DNA of 31,595 bases from Dehalococcoidales bacterium (GCA_016926695.1 JAFGOB010000089.1:1-31595), one strand, 5' to 3'. Shown: positions 19,904-27,466, counted from the first letter of the stretch. Notes: generated by a model not told the origin, from the sequence alone. Program-made: numbers and translations.

Positions 19904-19938
19904 TAGGCTACCTCCTGCCTTATTAATAGACCGGGAAT

Positions 19939-20724
19939 TTATTTCCGGATAGTCGGATGATGTTGGTTTATCAAATTCTGGAAGATATTTCCGGTCTCCA
20001 GCTTTATACGGGGGCTGGAATCTAAAGAAAAACTACCTGCGATTTCAGAATCGATAAGCGCAGCGTCGTAGGGGATAAATCCAATAAATTCAAAACCGGA
20101 TAGTCCATTTATAATAAAATCGCGGTCGTTCTGATTGCGGATTTTATTTCCCACCACCGCGATATTGGTCAAACCAATATCGGCGGCCAGTTTTCGAATC
20201 CTGAAAGCCGTATCGAGACTTTTTCGGCCGGGCTCAACCACGATTATCAGCTTGTCCACCGCTTTAGCAGTGGCGCGTCCCAGATGTTCGATGCCGGCTG
20301 CCATATCCAGCACCACTACTTCATCACTTCCTACCAGTAAATGCATAAGCAAAGCCTGAAGCAAGGTATTTTCCGCGCAATAACAACCGCTGCCTCCGCG
20401 TTTGACCTTGCCCATAACCATTACACGAATGCCATGCATCTTCTGAGCGTATTTATCTGGTATATCGGATACTTCAGGATTCAATTTAAACATGGAACCG
20501 GGCTGGCCGGGTTTTACTCCGGTCCTTTCTTCGATAAGGTCTTTCATCTCAGAAATCGGAACAATTTCCTCAGGATGGGGAAACCCAAGTGAGGCAGCCA
20601 GATTGGTGTCCGGATCAGCGTCGATCGCCACCACAGAATAGCCGTTGGCTGCAAATTCCGTGGCAAGCATAGCGCTGAGCAACGTTTTACCGACTCCGCC
20701 TTTTCCTGATATAGCCAGTTTCAT
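19939..20724 (-). CDS. cooC: CooC-type nickel-insertion ATPase (paralogue 2), first gene of operon
   Basis: 261-aa MinD-like ATPase: P-loop SGKGGVGKT at 6-14, IDADPDTNLAASLG at 34-47, metal-binding C114-x-C116 in GSGCYCAEN, and VLDMAAGIEHLGRA. It is clearly diverged from the neighbouring paralogue, so the two are not a recent duplication. It opens the - strand CODH/ACS operon, with AGGAA about 10 nt upstream of the ATG and a promoter candidate at 20817-20846. Confidence 0.92.
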   Translation of the reverse strand: MKLAISGKGGVGKTLLSAMLATEFAANGYSVVAIDADPDTNLAASLGFPHPEEIVPISEMKDLIEERTGVKPGQPGSMFKLNPEVSDIPDKYAQKMHGIRVMVMGKVKRGGSGCYCAENTLLQALLMHLLVGSDEVVVLDMAAGIEHLGRATAKAVDKLIIVVEPGRKSLDTAFRIRKLAADIGLTNIAVVGNKIRNQNDRDFIINGLSGFEFIGFIPYDAALIDSEIAGSFSLDSSPRIKLETGNIFQNLINQHHPTIRK

Positions 20725-20816
20725 TTAACGCATTTCCTTACTGATAGTTGAAAGTGAATATTCAGGTATTAAGAAGCAACTAGTAGTTTCCACTATATCA
20801 GAATTTTTCCATCTTG

Positions 20817-20846
20817 AGTATATTCTCATCACGAAGATATCATCAA
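20817..20846 (-). promoter_or_regulatory. Candidate promoter of the cooC-acs operon
   Basis: On the - strand TTGATG (20846-20841) and TATACT (20822-20817) are separated by 18 bp, about 95 bp before the first cooC. This is the best sigma-70-like match in the divergent region. Confidence 0.5.
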
Positions 20847-20876
20847 CGACAAACCCTGTCCTTTCCAGAAATTGCT

Positions 20877-20890
20877 GCCTGACGTCAGGC
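20877..20890. promoter_or_regulatory. Perfect 14-bp palindrome in the divergent region
   Basis: GCCTGACGTCAGGC is a perfect palindrome, centred about 40 bp upstream of the -35 of the cooC-acs promoter candidate and about 180 bp from the RACo promoter candidate. The position suits an activator site for the operon. No matching regulator is encoded in the window. Confidence 0.5.
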
Positions 20891-21069
20891 TGATTTTCCA
20901 CTAAAGAACAGGATCACTAATCATTTTTCCTCTCTGAAAAGAGTTTTTTATATTTCTATAAAAAAATTAATTTTGACTGAAATACCCGGCTGTTTATATC
21001 GTTTCCAGCAGCCTCAACCGTCGTTTTACTGATTTCTGACCGCTAAAGGAACCTGAAACATTTTTTTGT

Positions 21070-21099
21070 TTGAAAATGTAGCTATCAAACGCCCATTAT
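21070..21099 (+). promoter_or_regulatory. Candidate promoter of the RACo gene
   Basis: TTGAAA (21070-21075), 18-bp spacer, CATTAT (21094-21099), about 60 bp before the start codon. Moderate match only. Confidence 0.4.
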
Positions 21100-21160
21100 C
21101 CTGAAAATGGTAGTATTATTAGGGACAGGAACGGTTGGAAAGGAGTAATTTTACATTTGT

Positions 21161-23122
21161 ATGGAAAAGACAAAATCAATCCGGGAAACTTTTCGTGTGA
21201 GATTTATTCCCGATAATATCGAGGTTAATGTTTCTCGCGGGACTAACCTGCTGGCGGCTGCGGAAAAAGCCGGGCTGCTGGTAAATGCCTCCTGCGGCGG
21301 GATGGGGGTTTGCCAAAAATGTAAAGTAATAATTCAGAAAGGCGAGGTTAACGTACAGAGGAGCGAACGCCTGTCAAGCCGGGAATATGATCAAGGGGTA
21401 AGATTAGCCTGTCAAAGTGAAGTAATCAGTGATCTTATTGTTGCTATTCCTTCCGAGTCCAGGATTGAAAGAAACAGCAAGCCTGTTGAAACCAGGAAAC
21501 CCATCAATGCCAGTCCCTCCGGTTTAAAACCAAGACCTCCCCTTCAGAAGTATTACTTGGAACTTGTTCCGCCCTCTCTGGACGACAATGCCAGCGATCT
21601 GTTCCGTTTGCTGGATTATATAAAATCGCATTTTAAACTGCCGAAATTGCGGCTGGACCTGGATGTAATCAGGAAATTATCCGCAACCCTCAGGGAAGCT
21701 GATTGGAAAGTGACCGTTTCCACTCTGGTAGATTCCTATATGCCTCTCAATAAAAAGGCATATTGGACTCGAATCATTAATATAGAGGCTGGAGATACCC
21801 GCGCTAAAAACCTGGCTTTAGCGGTTGATCTGGGAACAACCACTGTCTGCGCCCAGATGTTGGACCTGAATCAAAACCGGATTGTGGCCACCGCTACCGT
21901 ATTCAATAAACAGAAAAGCTATGGGGATGACGTCATAACACGTATCGCCTATTGTCAAAAACCGGAAGGGTTAACCAGGCTTCAAAAAAAGGTCGTTGAG
22001 TCGATTAATGAGGCCATCGATATCCTTATAAAAGAGAGTCCTGTAGATCGAAAAGACATCGGGCATATCGCCCTGGCAGGCAATACCACCATGCAGCAAA
22101 TACTTTTGGGACTGGACCCTAAAAATATCCGGCTGTATCCCTATATTCCTACCGCTAATTTTCTGCCGCTGGTCAACGCCGCCTCTCTCGGCCTTGATGT
22201 CGCTGAACACGTCAATCTTTATACTTTTCCTTCCATATCCAGTTACGTGGGAGGTGATATCGTTTCCGGTGTTGTTTCGGTTGGCATTCACCGGCAAAAG
22301 AAAATTACCTATTATCTGGATATCGGAACCAACGGAGAAATTGTTTTGGGCAATTCAGAATGGATGGTGTCAACTTCCTGTTCCGCCGGTCCGGCTTTTG
22401 AAGGCGGGGGTATTTTATGTGGTATGGTGGCTATTCCCGGAGCCATCCAGGGCTTTTCAATCGCCGGTATTGCCGGAGAGCCTGAAATCAAAGTGATTGG
22501 AGACGTTAAACCTGCGGGTATCTGCGGGTCCGGTCTGATCAGTATTATCGCCGATTTTCTTATCTCCGGCATCATAGACCGCAACGGTAAATTTCAAACC
22601 GGCCGGCCGGTCCCCCGCATCCGCGAAGGCATGTACGGACTGGAATACGTAATCGCCCGGGCCGAGGAAACGCAGACCGGAAAAGATATCGTAATTACTG
22701 AAATCGATATTGAAAATTTGATCAGGGCCAAAGCTGCGATGTATGCCGGCTGCCAGACTTTATCAGAATGCGTCAACGTCAATGCTTCTGATTTTGAGCA
22801 GGTGATTATCGCGGGAAATTTTGGGAATAGTATGAATATTGAAAAAGCCATTACCATCGGTTTACTGCCGGATATCCCCAGGGATAGATTCATTTTTATC
22901 GGTAACGGATCGCTGGCCGGGGCCAGGCTGGTCAATTTTTCAAGCAGTGTGTTGAATTGGTCTCTTGAAGCCGCCCAAATGATGACAAATATTGAGTTAA
23001 GCGATAATGTCAATTTCAACGCTAATTATACCGCAGCTTTATTTTTACCTCATACCAATGATAAAATATTCCCCTCGGTAGTGAATCTTTTGAGTCACGG
23101 TGAAAATAACGAAAACTCCTGA
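21161..23122 (+). CDS. Reductive activator of corrinoid iron-sulfur protein (RACo)
   Basis: ATP-dependent metalloprotein that reduces inactive Co(II) of the corrinoid iron-sulfur protein back to Co(I). N-terminal [2Fe-2S] ferredoxin domain with C45, C51, C54 (ASCGGMGVCQKC) and C84 (RLACQ). A linker/middle domain covers about 100-215. The C-terminal ASKHA ATPase domain has DLGTTT at 223-228, IALAGNTTM, LDIGTNGEI, GICGSGLIS and IIAGNFGNS. Length 653 aa matches known RACo. Divergent from the acs operon, fitting a shared regulatory region. AGGAG lies 15 nt before the ATG, unusually far; an in-frame ATT at 21155 would be 9 nt away. The last 197 bp plus 88 bp downstream are repeated at 24658-24941. 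Confidence 0.93.
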   Translation: MEKTKSIRETFRVRFIPDNIEVNVSRGTNLLAAAEKAGLLVNASCGGMGVCQKCKVIIQKGEVNVQRSERLSSREYDQGVRLACQSEVISDLIVAIPSESRIERNSKPVETRKPINASPSGLKPRPPLQKYYLELVPPSLDDNASDLFRLLDYIKSHFKLPKLRLDLDVIRKLSATLREADWKVTVSTLVDSYMPLNKKAYWTRIINIEAGDTRAKNLALAVDLGTTTVCAQMLDLNQNRIVATATVFNKQKSYGDDVITRIAYCQKPEGLTRLQKKVVESINEAIDILIKESPVDRKDIGHIALAGNTTMQQILLGLDPKNIRLYPYIPTANFLPLVNAASLGLDVAEHVNLYTFPSISSYVGGDIVSGVVSVGIHRQKKITYYLDIGTNGEIVLGNSEWMVSTSCSAGPAFEGGGILCGMVAIPGAIQGFSIAGIAGEPEIKVIGDVKPAGICGSGLISIIADFLISGIIDRNGKFQTGRPVPRIREGMYGLEYVIARAEETQTGKDIVITEIDIENLIRAKAAMYAGCQTLSECVNVNASDFEQVIIAGNFGNSMNIEKAITIGLLPDIPRDRFIFIGNGSLAGARLVNFSSSVLNWSLEAAQMMTNIELSDNVNFNANYTAALFLPHTNDKIFPSVVNLLSHGENNENS

Positions 23123-23210
23123 AAACTAATAAATTGCCCATAATAGACGAATTATAATCAAAGCAGAATTCAAGAGGATGTTTTTGTCCAAATTGCGGAA
23201 TATCAGCGGG
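22926..23210 (+). repeat. RACo 3' end, copy 1 of a long direct repeat
   Basis: Covers the last 197 bp of the RACo gene and 88 bp downstream. It is repeated, diverged but nearly gap-free, at 24658-24941. Both copies end at the same ATATCAGCGGG motif. Confidence 0.85.
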
Positions 23211-23269
23211 CAGGATTAAAGATATTCAGGTCATACCGTGACACAACTGGATGCAGAAGAGAGAAAAAC

Positions 23270-24139
23270 ATGGACAGACCGGACCAAACGAACAAGAAAA
23301 CCGGCATTTACAGGTACCGGGAAGTAGCCCCGGACGTCTACTATATGGAGGTAGGGAAGGGTTTCAACCGGTCCAACGTTTTCTTCGTACGGTCCGGACC
23401 CTCGTGGGTCTTGATTGATACCGCATCGGCGAATTGCGGACGGATAATCCGGCAAAGCGCGGAGTTGTTGTTTGGAGCGGATGCCCGGCCTGCTTCGATC
23501 CTGCTGACGCATGACCACCCCGATCACGCAGGATCAGCTCTCGAACTGGCACGCCTGTGGGACTGCCCGGTTTATGTTCATCCTGACGAATTGCCCCTGG
23601 CGACAGGAGGTCTTTTAACTTTCGAGAAGTACGCTAATCCCCTGGACCGCTGGATTGTCCTGCCCTTGCTGCGCATGATGCCTCGACGACAGGTTGAGTC
23701 GATTATCTCGAAATCCAGTCTCAAAGGTGTTGTGCAGGTATTCGATCCGGGCGCTGCTGTTCCGGGTCTGCCGGACTGGGAGTGTATCCCCGCGCCGGGC
23801 CATACACCGGGCCAGGTTGCTTTCTTCCGCAGAAGTGATCGCATACTGATTACGGGCGATGCCGTCGTGACCGTCGACCTTAACTCGTTCCTGGGGATTT
23901 TATTATGGGGTTTACGGATAAACAGGCAGAAAGTCTCGGGACCACCCCGCTACTCAACCTGGAATTGGGCAGCAGCTAAAAAGTCTGTCGCTATCCTGGC
24001 TGATTTGGCACCATGCGTGATTGCGTCAGGCCACGGTGAACCTGCGCCAGGCCCTCTGACTGCACAAGAATTACGAGTCTTTGCCGATCGCTTTTCAGGT
24101 CCGGCAGCCAAAAGGCAGGCTGAGAGAGGAGACCGATGA
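23270..24139 (+). CDS. Metallo-beta-lactamase fold hydrolase
   Basis: 289-aa MBL-fold protein with an intact di-metal site: THDHPDH at 80-86, a third-ligand histidine in APGHTPGQ, the bridging aspartate in ITGDAVVTVD, and the late histidine in SGHGEP. It resembles glyoxalase II-like or quorum-quenching-type hydrolases; the substrate cannot be told. No signal peptide. The stop overlaps the start of the next gene (ATGA), so the two are translationally coupled. Ribosome site is modest (AGAGAG). GC content is higher than in the following AT-rich operon. It lies between two copies of the RACo 3' end. Confidence 0.88.
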   Translation: MDRPDQTNKKTGIYRYREVAPDVYYMEVGKGFNRSNVFFVRSGPSWVLIDTASANCGRIIRQSAELLFGADARPASILLTHDHPDHAGSALELARLWDCPVYVHPDELPLATGGLLTFEKYANPLDRWIVLPLLRMMPRRQVESIISKSSLKGVVQVFDPGAAVPGLPDWECIPAPGHTPGQVAFFRRSDRILITGDAVVTVDLNSFLGILLWGLRINRQKVSGPPRYSTWNWAAAKKSVAILADLAPCVIASGHGEPAPGPLTAQELRVFADRFSGPAAKRQAERGDR

Positions 24140-24549
24140 CTACCCCTATGACTTACAGTGGATTTGTTAAAACCGGACGGGGTGGCGGCGTGAATGCGAT
24201 GTCTGCCCCCGGTACTCTCGATGATATCCAGCATTTAACCGGATTAAGAGTTGTTCCTGTTACCCTGAACCTGGACCTTACCGAACCGCTCGACCTCAGG
24301 CTGTTGAGGTATGTCAGCTTTGCGGATTTGGGTTGGGACTTTAACCCAGCCAGCCAGGGTATCCGGTTCAGGGGTAAAACCGGCATGTACTTCCGGAAGA
24401 CTGTTATAACCGGTGATTACTCTGCCTGCGTTCTCTCCTTCATCTGGGTCAACGATCCCTTTACTGATATTGAGATTATCAGTCCCTTTCATTTGCGGAC
24501 CGTTCTTCATCTTAAAGACGGCGACCTGGTAAACTTAACTCTGGAATAA
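24136..24549 (+). CDS. DUF120-like protein (CTP-dependent riboflavin kinase fold)
   Basis: 137-aa protein that matches, motif by motif from memory, the archaeal CTP-dependent riboflavin kinase RibK: a glycine-rich loop GFVKTGRGGG at 9-18, TLNLDL at 43-48 with the threonine and asparagine that bind magnesium in RibK, GKTGMYFRKTVITG in the middle, and DIEIISPFHLRTVLHLKDGD near the C-terminus, the usual end of DUF120. The start overlaps the MBL stop by 4 bp and GGAG lies upstream. Bacteria normally use bifunctional RibF for FMN synthesis, so a DUF120 protein here is unusual; it may bind a nucleotide or flavin rather than act as a kinase. A fragment is repeated at 26544-26639. Confidence 0.6.
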   Translation: MTTPMTYSGFVKTGRGGGVNAMSAPGTLDDIQHLTGLRVVPVTLNLDLTEPLDLRLLRYVSFADLGWDFNPASQGIRFRGKTGMYFRKTVITGDYSACVLSFIWVNDPFTDIEIISPFHLRTVLHLKDGDLVNLTLE

Positions 24550-24657
24550 GTTGTGGTTGAGGATAGACAGCCCGGAGATGGTTCGATCCGGGAATGGAGA
24601 ACAGCGGCTCCGGACGGAGTCAACCTGTCATTATAAAAAATTATCAGCCTGCGCATT

Positions 24658-24941
24658 GGCTGGTAAATTTTTCAAGCAGTGTATTGAATTGTTCTCTTAA
24701 GGCCGCCCAAATGATGACTAATATTGAGCTAAGCGACAATGTCAATTTCAACGCCAATTATATCGCAGCTTTGTTTTTACCTCATACCGATGAAAAATTA
24801 TTCCCTTCGGGCCTGAACCGCTTTAGTCACGGCCAAAATACAAAAGGTCCTGAAGATTTTTAAATTGCCCATAACAAACGAATAGTATTCAAAGCAGAAT
24901 TTAAAAAGGTGTTTTTATTCAAATTTCGGAATATCAGCGGG
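24658..24941 (+). pseudogene. Truncated duplicate of the RACo 3' end
   Basis: Repeats 22926-23210 in direct orientation. The coding part keeps the frame of the last 60 or so RACo residues (LVNFSSSVLN..LKAAQMMTNIELSDNVNFNANY) and ends at a stop at 24861-24863. The ferredoxin domain and most of the ATPase domain are missing. A frame starting at 24594 would make an 89-aa fusion with a new N-terminus, but no clear ribosome site is present, so I treat it as a remnant. Its right end overlaps the 3' end of the next - strand gene. Confidence 0.85.
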
Positions 24942-25436
24942 AAGCCCTACCCGCATGAAGAACCGGGCAAATGCCTGAGAGAGATGCTCACGGTAGGGGG
25001 GCAATAGCCTCAGCCGTTTTGATTGAGCGCTGGCAATTGCGATAGCCCTGTTTTTGGGTAATTCAAATACTCTATAAAAAGTGATAATTCGAAAGTCACG
25101 CCTAAAATCTGTTTTATCGCATCTATTAAGAATGTGATAACCAACTACACGGCCATTTCGAAGATCTTCAAGACCTCTGGAAGTTCTAAAATGCGATACT
25201 TCTTGCCTGGCATCCGATAATGTCCAAATAGGGCAAACTAAAATATTCCGACATACCTCTTTGGTAATATCGCAACTTTGGGTTAATACGATAACGTCAT
25301 GAGTCTCTACCACGCTTTTAACATTATCTGACTGTTCTTCATCAGGTAAAGCAAGATAGATATCGACATTCTCAAGTATATCACCCTGCTGAAGATCATT
25401 ATCCCGGATAATTTCGAACCAATCGTATTTGGGCAT
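24915..25436 (-). CDS. Unrecognised protein, third gene of a three-gene operon
   Basis: 173-aa protein that I cannot assign. It opens with DWFEIIRDNDLQQGDILENV, then VIVLTQSCDITKE at 48-60 with C55, followed by C62 and C68 (VCRNILVCPIWTL), then a basic region and FARFFMRVGLP at the C-terminus. The QGDIL...LTQSCD pattern has the look of a conserved family with a possible catalytic or metal-binding cysteine. It starts 1 nt after the stop of the preceding gene, so translation is coupled. The last 27 bp lie in the RACo-associated repeat; the equivalent part of copy 1 encodes LPADIPQFG, a trace of the same C-terminus. Confidence 0.65.
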   Translation of the reverse strand: MPKYDWFEIIRDNDLQQGDILENVDIYLALPDEEQSDNVKSVVETHDVIVLTQSCDITKEVCRNILVCPIWTLSDARQEVSHFRTSRGLEDLRNGRVVGYHILNRCDKTDFRRDFRIITFYRVFELPKNRAIAIASAQSKRLRLLPPYREHLSQAFARFFMRVGLPADIPKFE

Positions 25437-25437
25437 T

Positions 25438-25692
25438 TTAGTTCTCTATATCAGAATAAAGATCGATAGGACTGGACTCAAATTTAGCCCTCCTCCTGCT
25501 TTCTATTTTAAGCTCAACCATTCTTGTACGTTTTGGTTCAGGCATCTCTGAAAGTTCTATCTCTACCTCTACAGGCAATGGTGATATATAACTATTTAGA
25601 GCGTTATCAAAATTATCTACCTCCAGTTGTCTTGGAGGGATTGGTGATGTACGCAATTTCGCTCTACGTTTAGCAATCAAATCGACAGTCAT
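25438..25692 (-). CDS. Small unrecognised protein, second gene of a three-gene operon
   Basis: 84 aa, charged and rich in arginine and proline (AKRRAKLRTSPIPPRQLEVD near the start, ESRRRAKFESSPIDLYSDIEN at the end). The two ends are similar to each other (RRAKLRTSPI and RRAKFESSPI), suggesting an internal repeat of a short linear motif. ATG 25692 overlaps the preceding stop as ATGA, and GGGGGG lies 6 nt upstream; an upstream ATG at 25707 is less likely. It looks like an adaptor or antitoxin-sized partner, but no family is recognised. Confidence 0.6.
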   Translation of the reverse strand: MTVDLIAKRRAKLRTSPIPPRQLEVDNFDNALNSYISPLPVEVEIELSEMPEPKRTRMVELKIESRRRAKFESSPIDLYSDIEN

Positions 25693-26363
25693 AATATTCC
25701 CCCCCATATTTCCTCAAACAATTCGCTGTGACGTTTACAATTAAATAACGATTCGGTCAAAAACAGCTTCATATCATCACCCGAATATTCTACTATTTTA
25801 TTATTTTCGATTGCAGCCCATAAAAATAGAAATACACCAGGAATATTCTGTAAGCTGAATTCTGAGAATTCATTCCTCAGTTGTCCGGTTTTCATTGCTC
25901 CACTTTGGTGATGAAGAATCGAGTCTTTTATTTTCATGTCTAAGATAACACTAGAATCAAATACATTATGCCAAACGGATTTCTGAGCGATAAAATTTTC
26001 TCTATATTTTTGTTCAAGTAATTTGAAACTGTATTGTTCGGCAGGTAATATCCAATGTGTAATAAACTCTTTTTTTGATAACTTCCCTATGGGCGCTATC
26101 TTATTAATAGTCTCTATTAAAGCTGCCATTTGTATAATACTTTCATCATAATTAGAAATAGACTCTGTTACTACACGGCATGAGTTAATATCCCAGGTGA
26201 CCACTTGCCTTTTCCTTTTTGATCTAAACTCAACTCCAGGTTCAATCGGCTCTTTTTCAGTTGGCGTTTTTCCTGTAAGTGCTTTATGAAGTTTTTGAGA
26301 TATTGAACAAGAGGCGAATTCTTCAACGAATTCTATTGCTACTTCGATATGAATAAGTCGCAA
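25689..26363 (-). CDS. Unrecognised protein, first gene of a three-gene operon
   Basis: 224-aa soluble protein with no motif I know. It begins RLIHIEVAIEFVEEF, contains a basic patch (FRSKRKRQVVTWDINSCRVV near 67-85), a long helical middle (IIQMAALIETINKIAPIGKLS...) and an aromatic C-terminal region (IPGVFLFLWAAIENNKIVEYS). TTG start with GGGAG about 7 nt upstream; a stop immediately precedes it. Its own stop overlaps the next start (ATGA). Base composition is markedly AT-richer than the flanking metabolic genes, consistent with horizontal acquisition. Confidence 0.62.
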   Translation of the reverse strand: MRLIHIEVAIEFVEEFASCSISQKLHKALTGKTPTEKEPIEPGVEFRSKRKRQVVTWDINSCRVVTESISNYDESIIQMAALIETINKIAPIGKLSKKEFITHWILPAEQYSFKLLEQKYRENFIAQKSVWHNVFDSSVILDMKIKDSILHHQSGAMKTGQLRNEFSEFSLQNIPGVFLFLWAAIENNKIVEYSGDDMKLFLTESLFNCKRHSELFEEIWGGIL

Positions 26364-26698
26364 TTACATCTCCCTAAACCTGATTTATCTCGTTAATGAT
26401 ATTTCTTTGATTTGATAACGCTCCCAGCCTGCCGGATAACTCTTTATTTCCCTCGCAACCACATCATACCACATTTACTGACCTTCCAGAACTAAAAATT
26501 TGATCATGCCACATAGTCTGAAAGGCCATTACTAAAAATTAGATCGACGATATCCGGCATTTAACCGGATTAAGAGTTATTCCCGGCACCCTGAATCTGG
26601 ACCTTACTGAACCATTCGACCTCAGGCTGTTGAGGCATAAGTTAATCACCGTTTTAACTTTTTGTTTCAAGGGCTATAATATTGTCAGCTTTTAGTAA
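26364..26698. other. Intergenic stretch with a gene remnant
   Basis: No intact gene. It holds the promoter side of the three-gene operon, two similar short words (ACTAAAAATTTGATC and ACTAAAAATTAGATC, near 26491 and 26531), and the DUF120 fragment at 26544-26639. TATAAT at 26675-26680 lacks a good -35. Confidence 0.5.
26544..26639 (+). pseudogene. Fragment duplicate of the DUF120-like gene
   Basis: Matches 24218-24313 in direct orientation with about a dozen differences over 96 bp by eye. It encodes the segment around TLNLDLTEPFDLRLLR, including the TLN motif, then runs into a stop. Neither end of the gene is present. Confidence 0.8.
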
Positions 26699-26731
26699 AA
26701 ACCACGGGCATTAATAGCCACGTATCAGGAA

Positions 26732-27391
26732 ATTATCACAATCAATTTATCCGGCGTAAATTGTTATCTCCTTAAAACAGGAGAATGCTTTACTCTGATT
26801 GATACGGATTATTCCGCCAAACGCGCCTCCCTGGAAAATCGGCTGAAGGAACTGGGATGCCAGCCCGGTAATTTGAAGCTTATCATCCTTACTTATGGTG
26901 ATACCGATCATGCCGGCAACTGCGTTTATCTCAGGAAAAAATATGGAGCTAAAATAGCCATGCATGCCGCCGATGCAAAAATGATGGAAACCGGGGACAT
27001 GTCCGTGAACAGAAAAAACAGACCGGATAAAATGTCGCCGGTCTTTAAAATTTTCTCGCGGGTATTTCCCCTGTTTATCAAGACGGGTAAATTCGAAGTT
27101 TTTATTCCGGATTTTACCATTGATGAAAGTTTTGAATTATCAGCCTGCGGGTTTGATGCAAGGATTATTCACCTCCCCGGACACTCCAAAGGATCAATCG
27201 GGATTCTGACCTCCGAAAGCAGCCTGCTTTGTGGAGATTTCTTATATAATATGCTGGGTTTCAGTTACATCGATGATTTGTCCGACTTCAGAAGCAGTAT
27301 AGAAAAACTAAAGAAACTAAACGTAAATATGGTATACCCGGGCCATGGCAGGCCTTTTTCAATGGAGGGCCTCCTGAGGAAATACAATTAA
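26732..27391 (+). CDS. MBL-fold hydrolase, no canonical start, degenerate metal motif
   Basis: The open frame (from 26699) reads EIITINLSGVNCYLLKTGECFTLIDTD, the normal MBL-fold N-terminus, followed by LTYGDTDHAGN in place of THxHxDH, then IHLPGHSKGS, LLCGDFLYN and VYPGHGRPF. So three later metal ligands remain, but the first motif has Tyr for the first histidine and Asp for the second. No ATG, GTG or TTG occurs before the N-terminal strands; the first usable start (TTG 26873) would delete them. I give the frame from an ATT at 26732 as the extent of homology. The upstream DNA is a rearranged fragment, so the true 5' end was probably lost. It is unlike the MBL gene at 23270 in detail. Likely a decaying gene, though the body has no stop or frameshift. 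Confidence 0.65.
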   Translation: MITINLSGVNCYLLKTGECFTLIDTDYSAKRASLENRLKELGCQPGNLKLIILTYGDTDHAGNCVYLRKKYGAKIAMHAADAKMMETGDMSVNRKNRPDKMSPVFKIFSRVFPLFIKTGKFEVFIPDFTIDESFELSACGFDARIIHLPGHSKGSIGILTSESSLLCGDFLYNMLGFSYIDDLSDFRSSIEKLKKLNVNMVYPGHGRPFSMEGLLRKYN

Positions 27392-27466
27392 ACCGCCTTT
27401 AATTCTTGGTTGTCTTCCGGAATATTTTCCTGTAAACATTGTATACTTTGGGGACTATATATGAAA

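Larger units (their letters stand above)
20725..21160. other. 436-bp divergent intergenic region, acs operon / RACo
   Basis: No gene. Holds promoter candidates for both directions and the palindrome at 20877. It is AT-rich in the middle (about 20920-20980), with a weak 4-bp hairpin (CTCT-GAAA-AGAG, 20933-20944) followed by a T run. No recognisable riboswitch was seen. Confidence 0.5.

Noticed and set aside
20929..20950. Possible terminator (CTCT-GAAA-AGAG with T run)
   Set aside because: Only a 4-bp stem, in a divergent promoter region where no transcript should end.
24594..24863. 89-aa protein as an independent gene
   Set aside because: Its C-terminal two thirds are the duplicated RACo tail; the new N-terminus has no ribosome site, so it is treated as a remnant.
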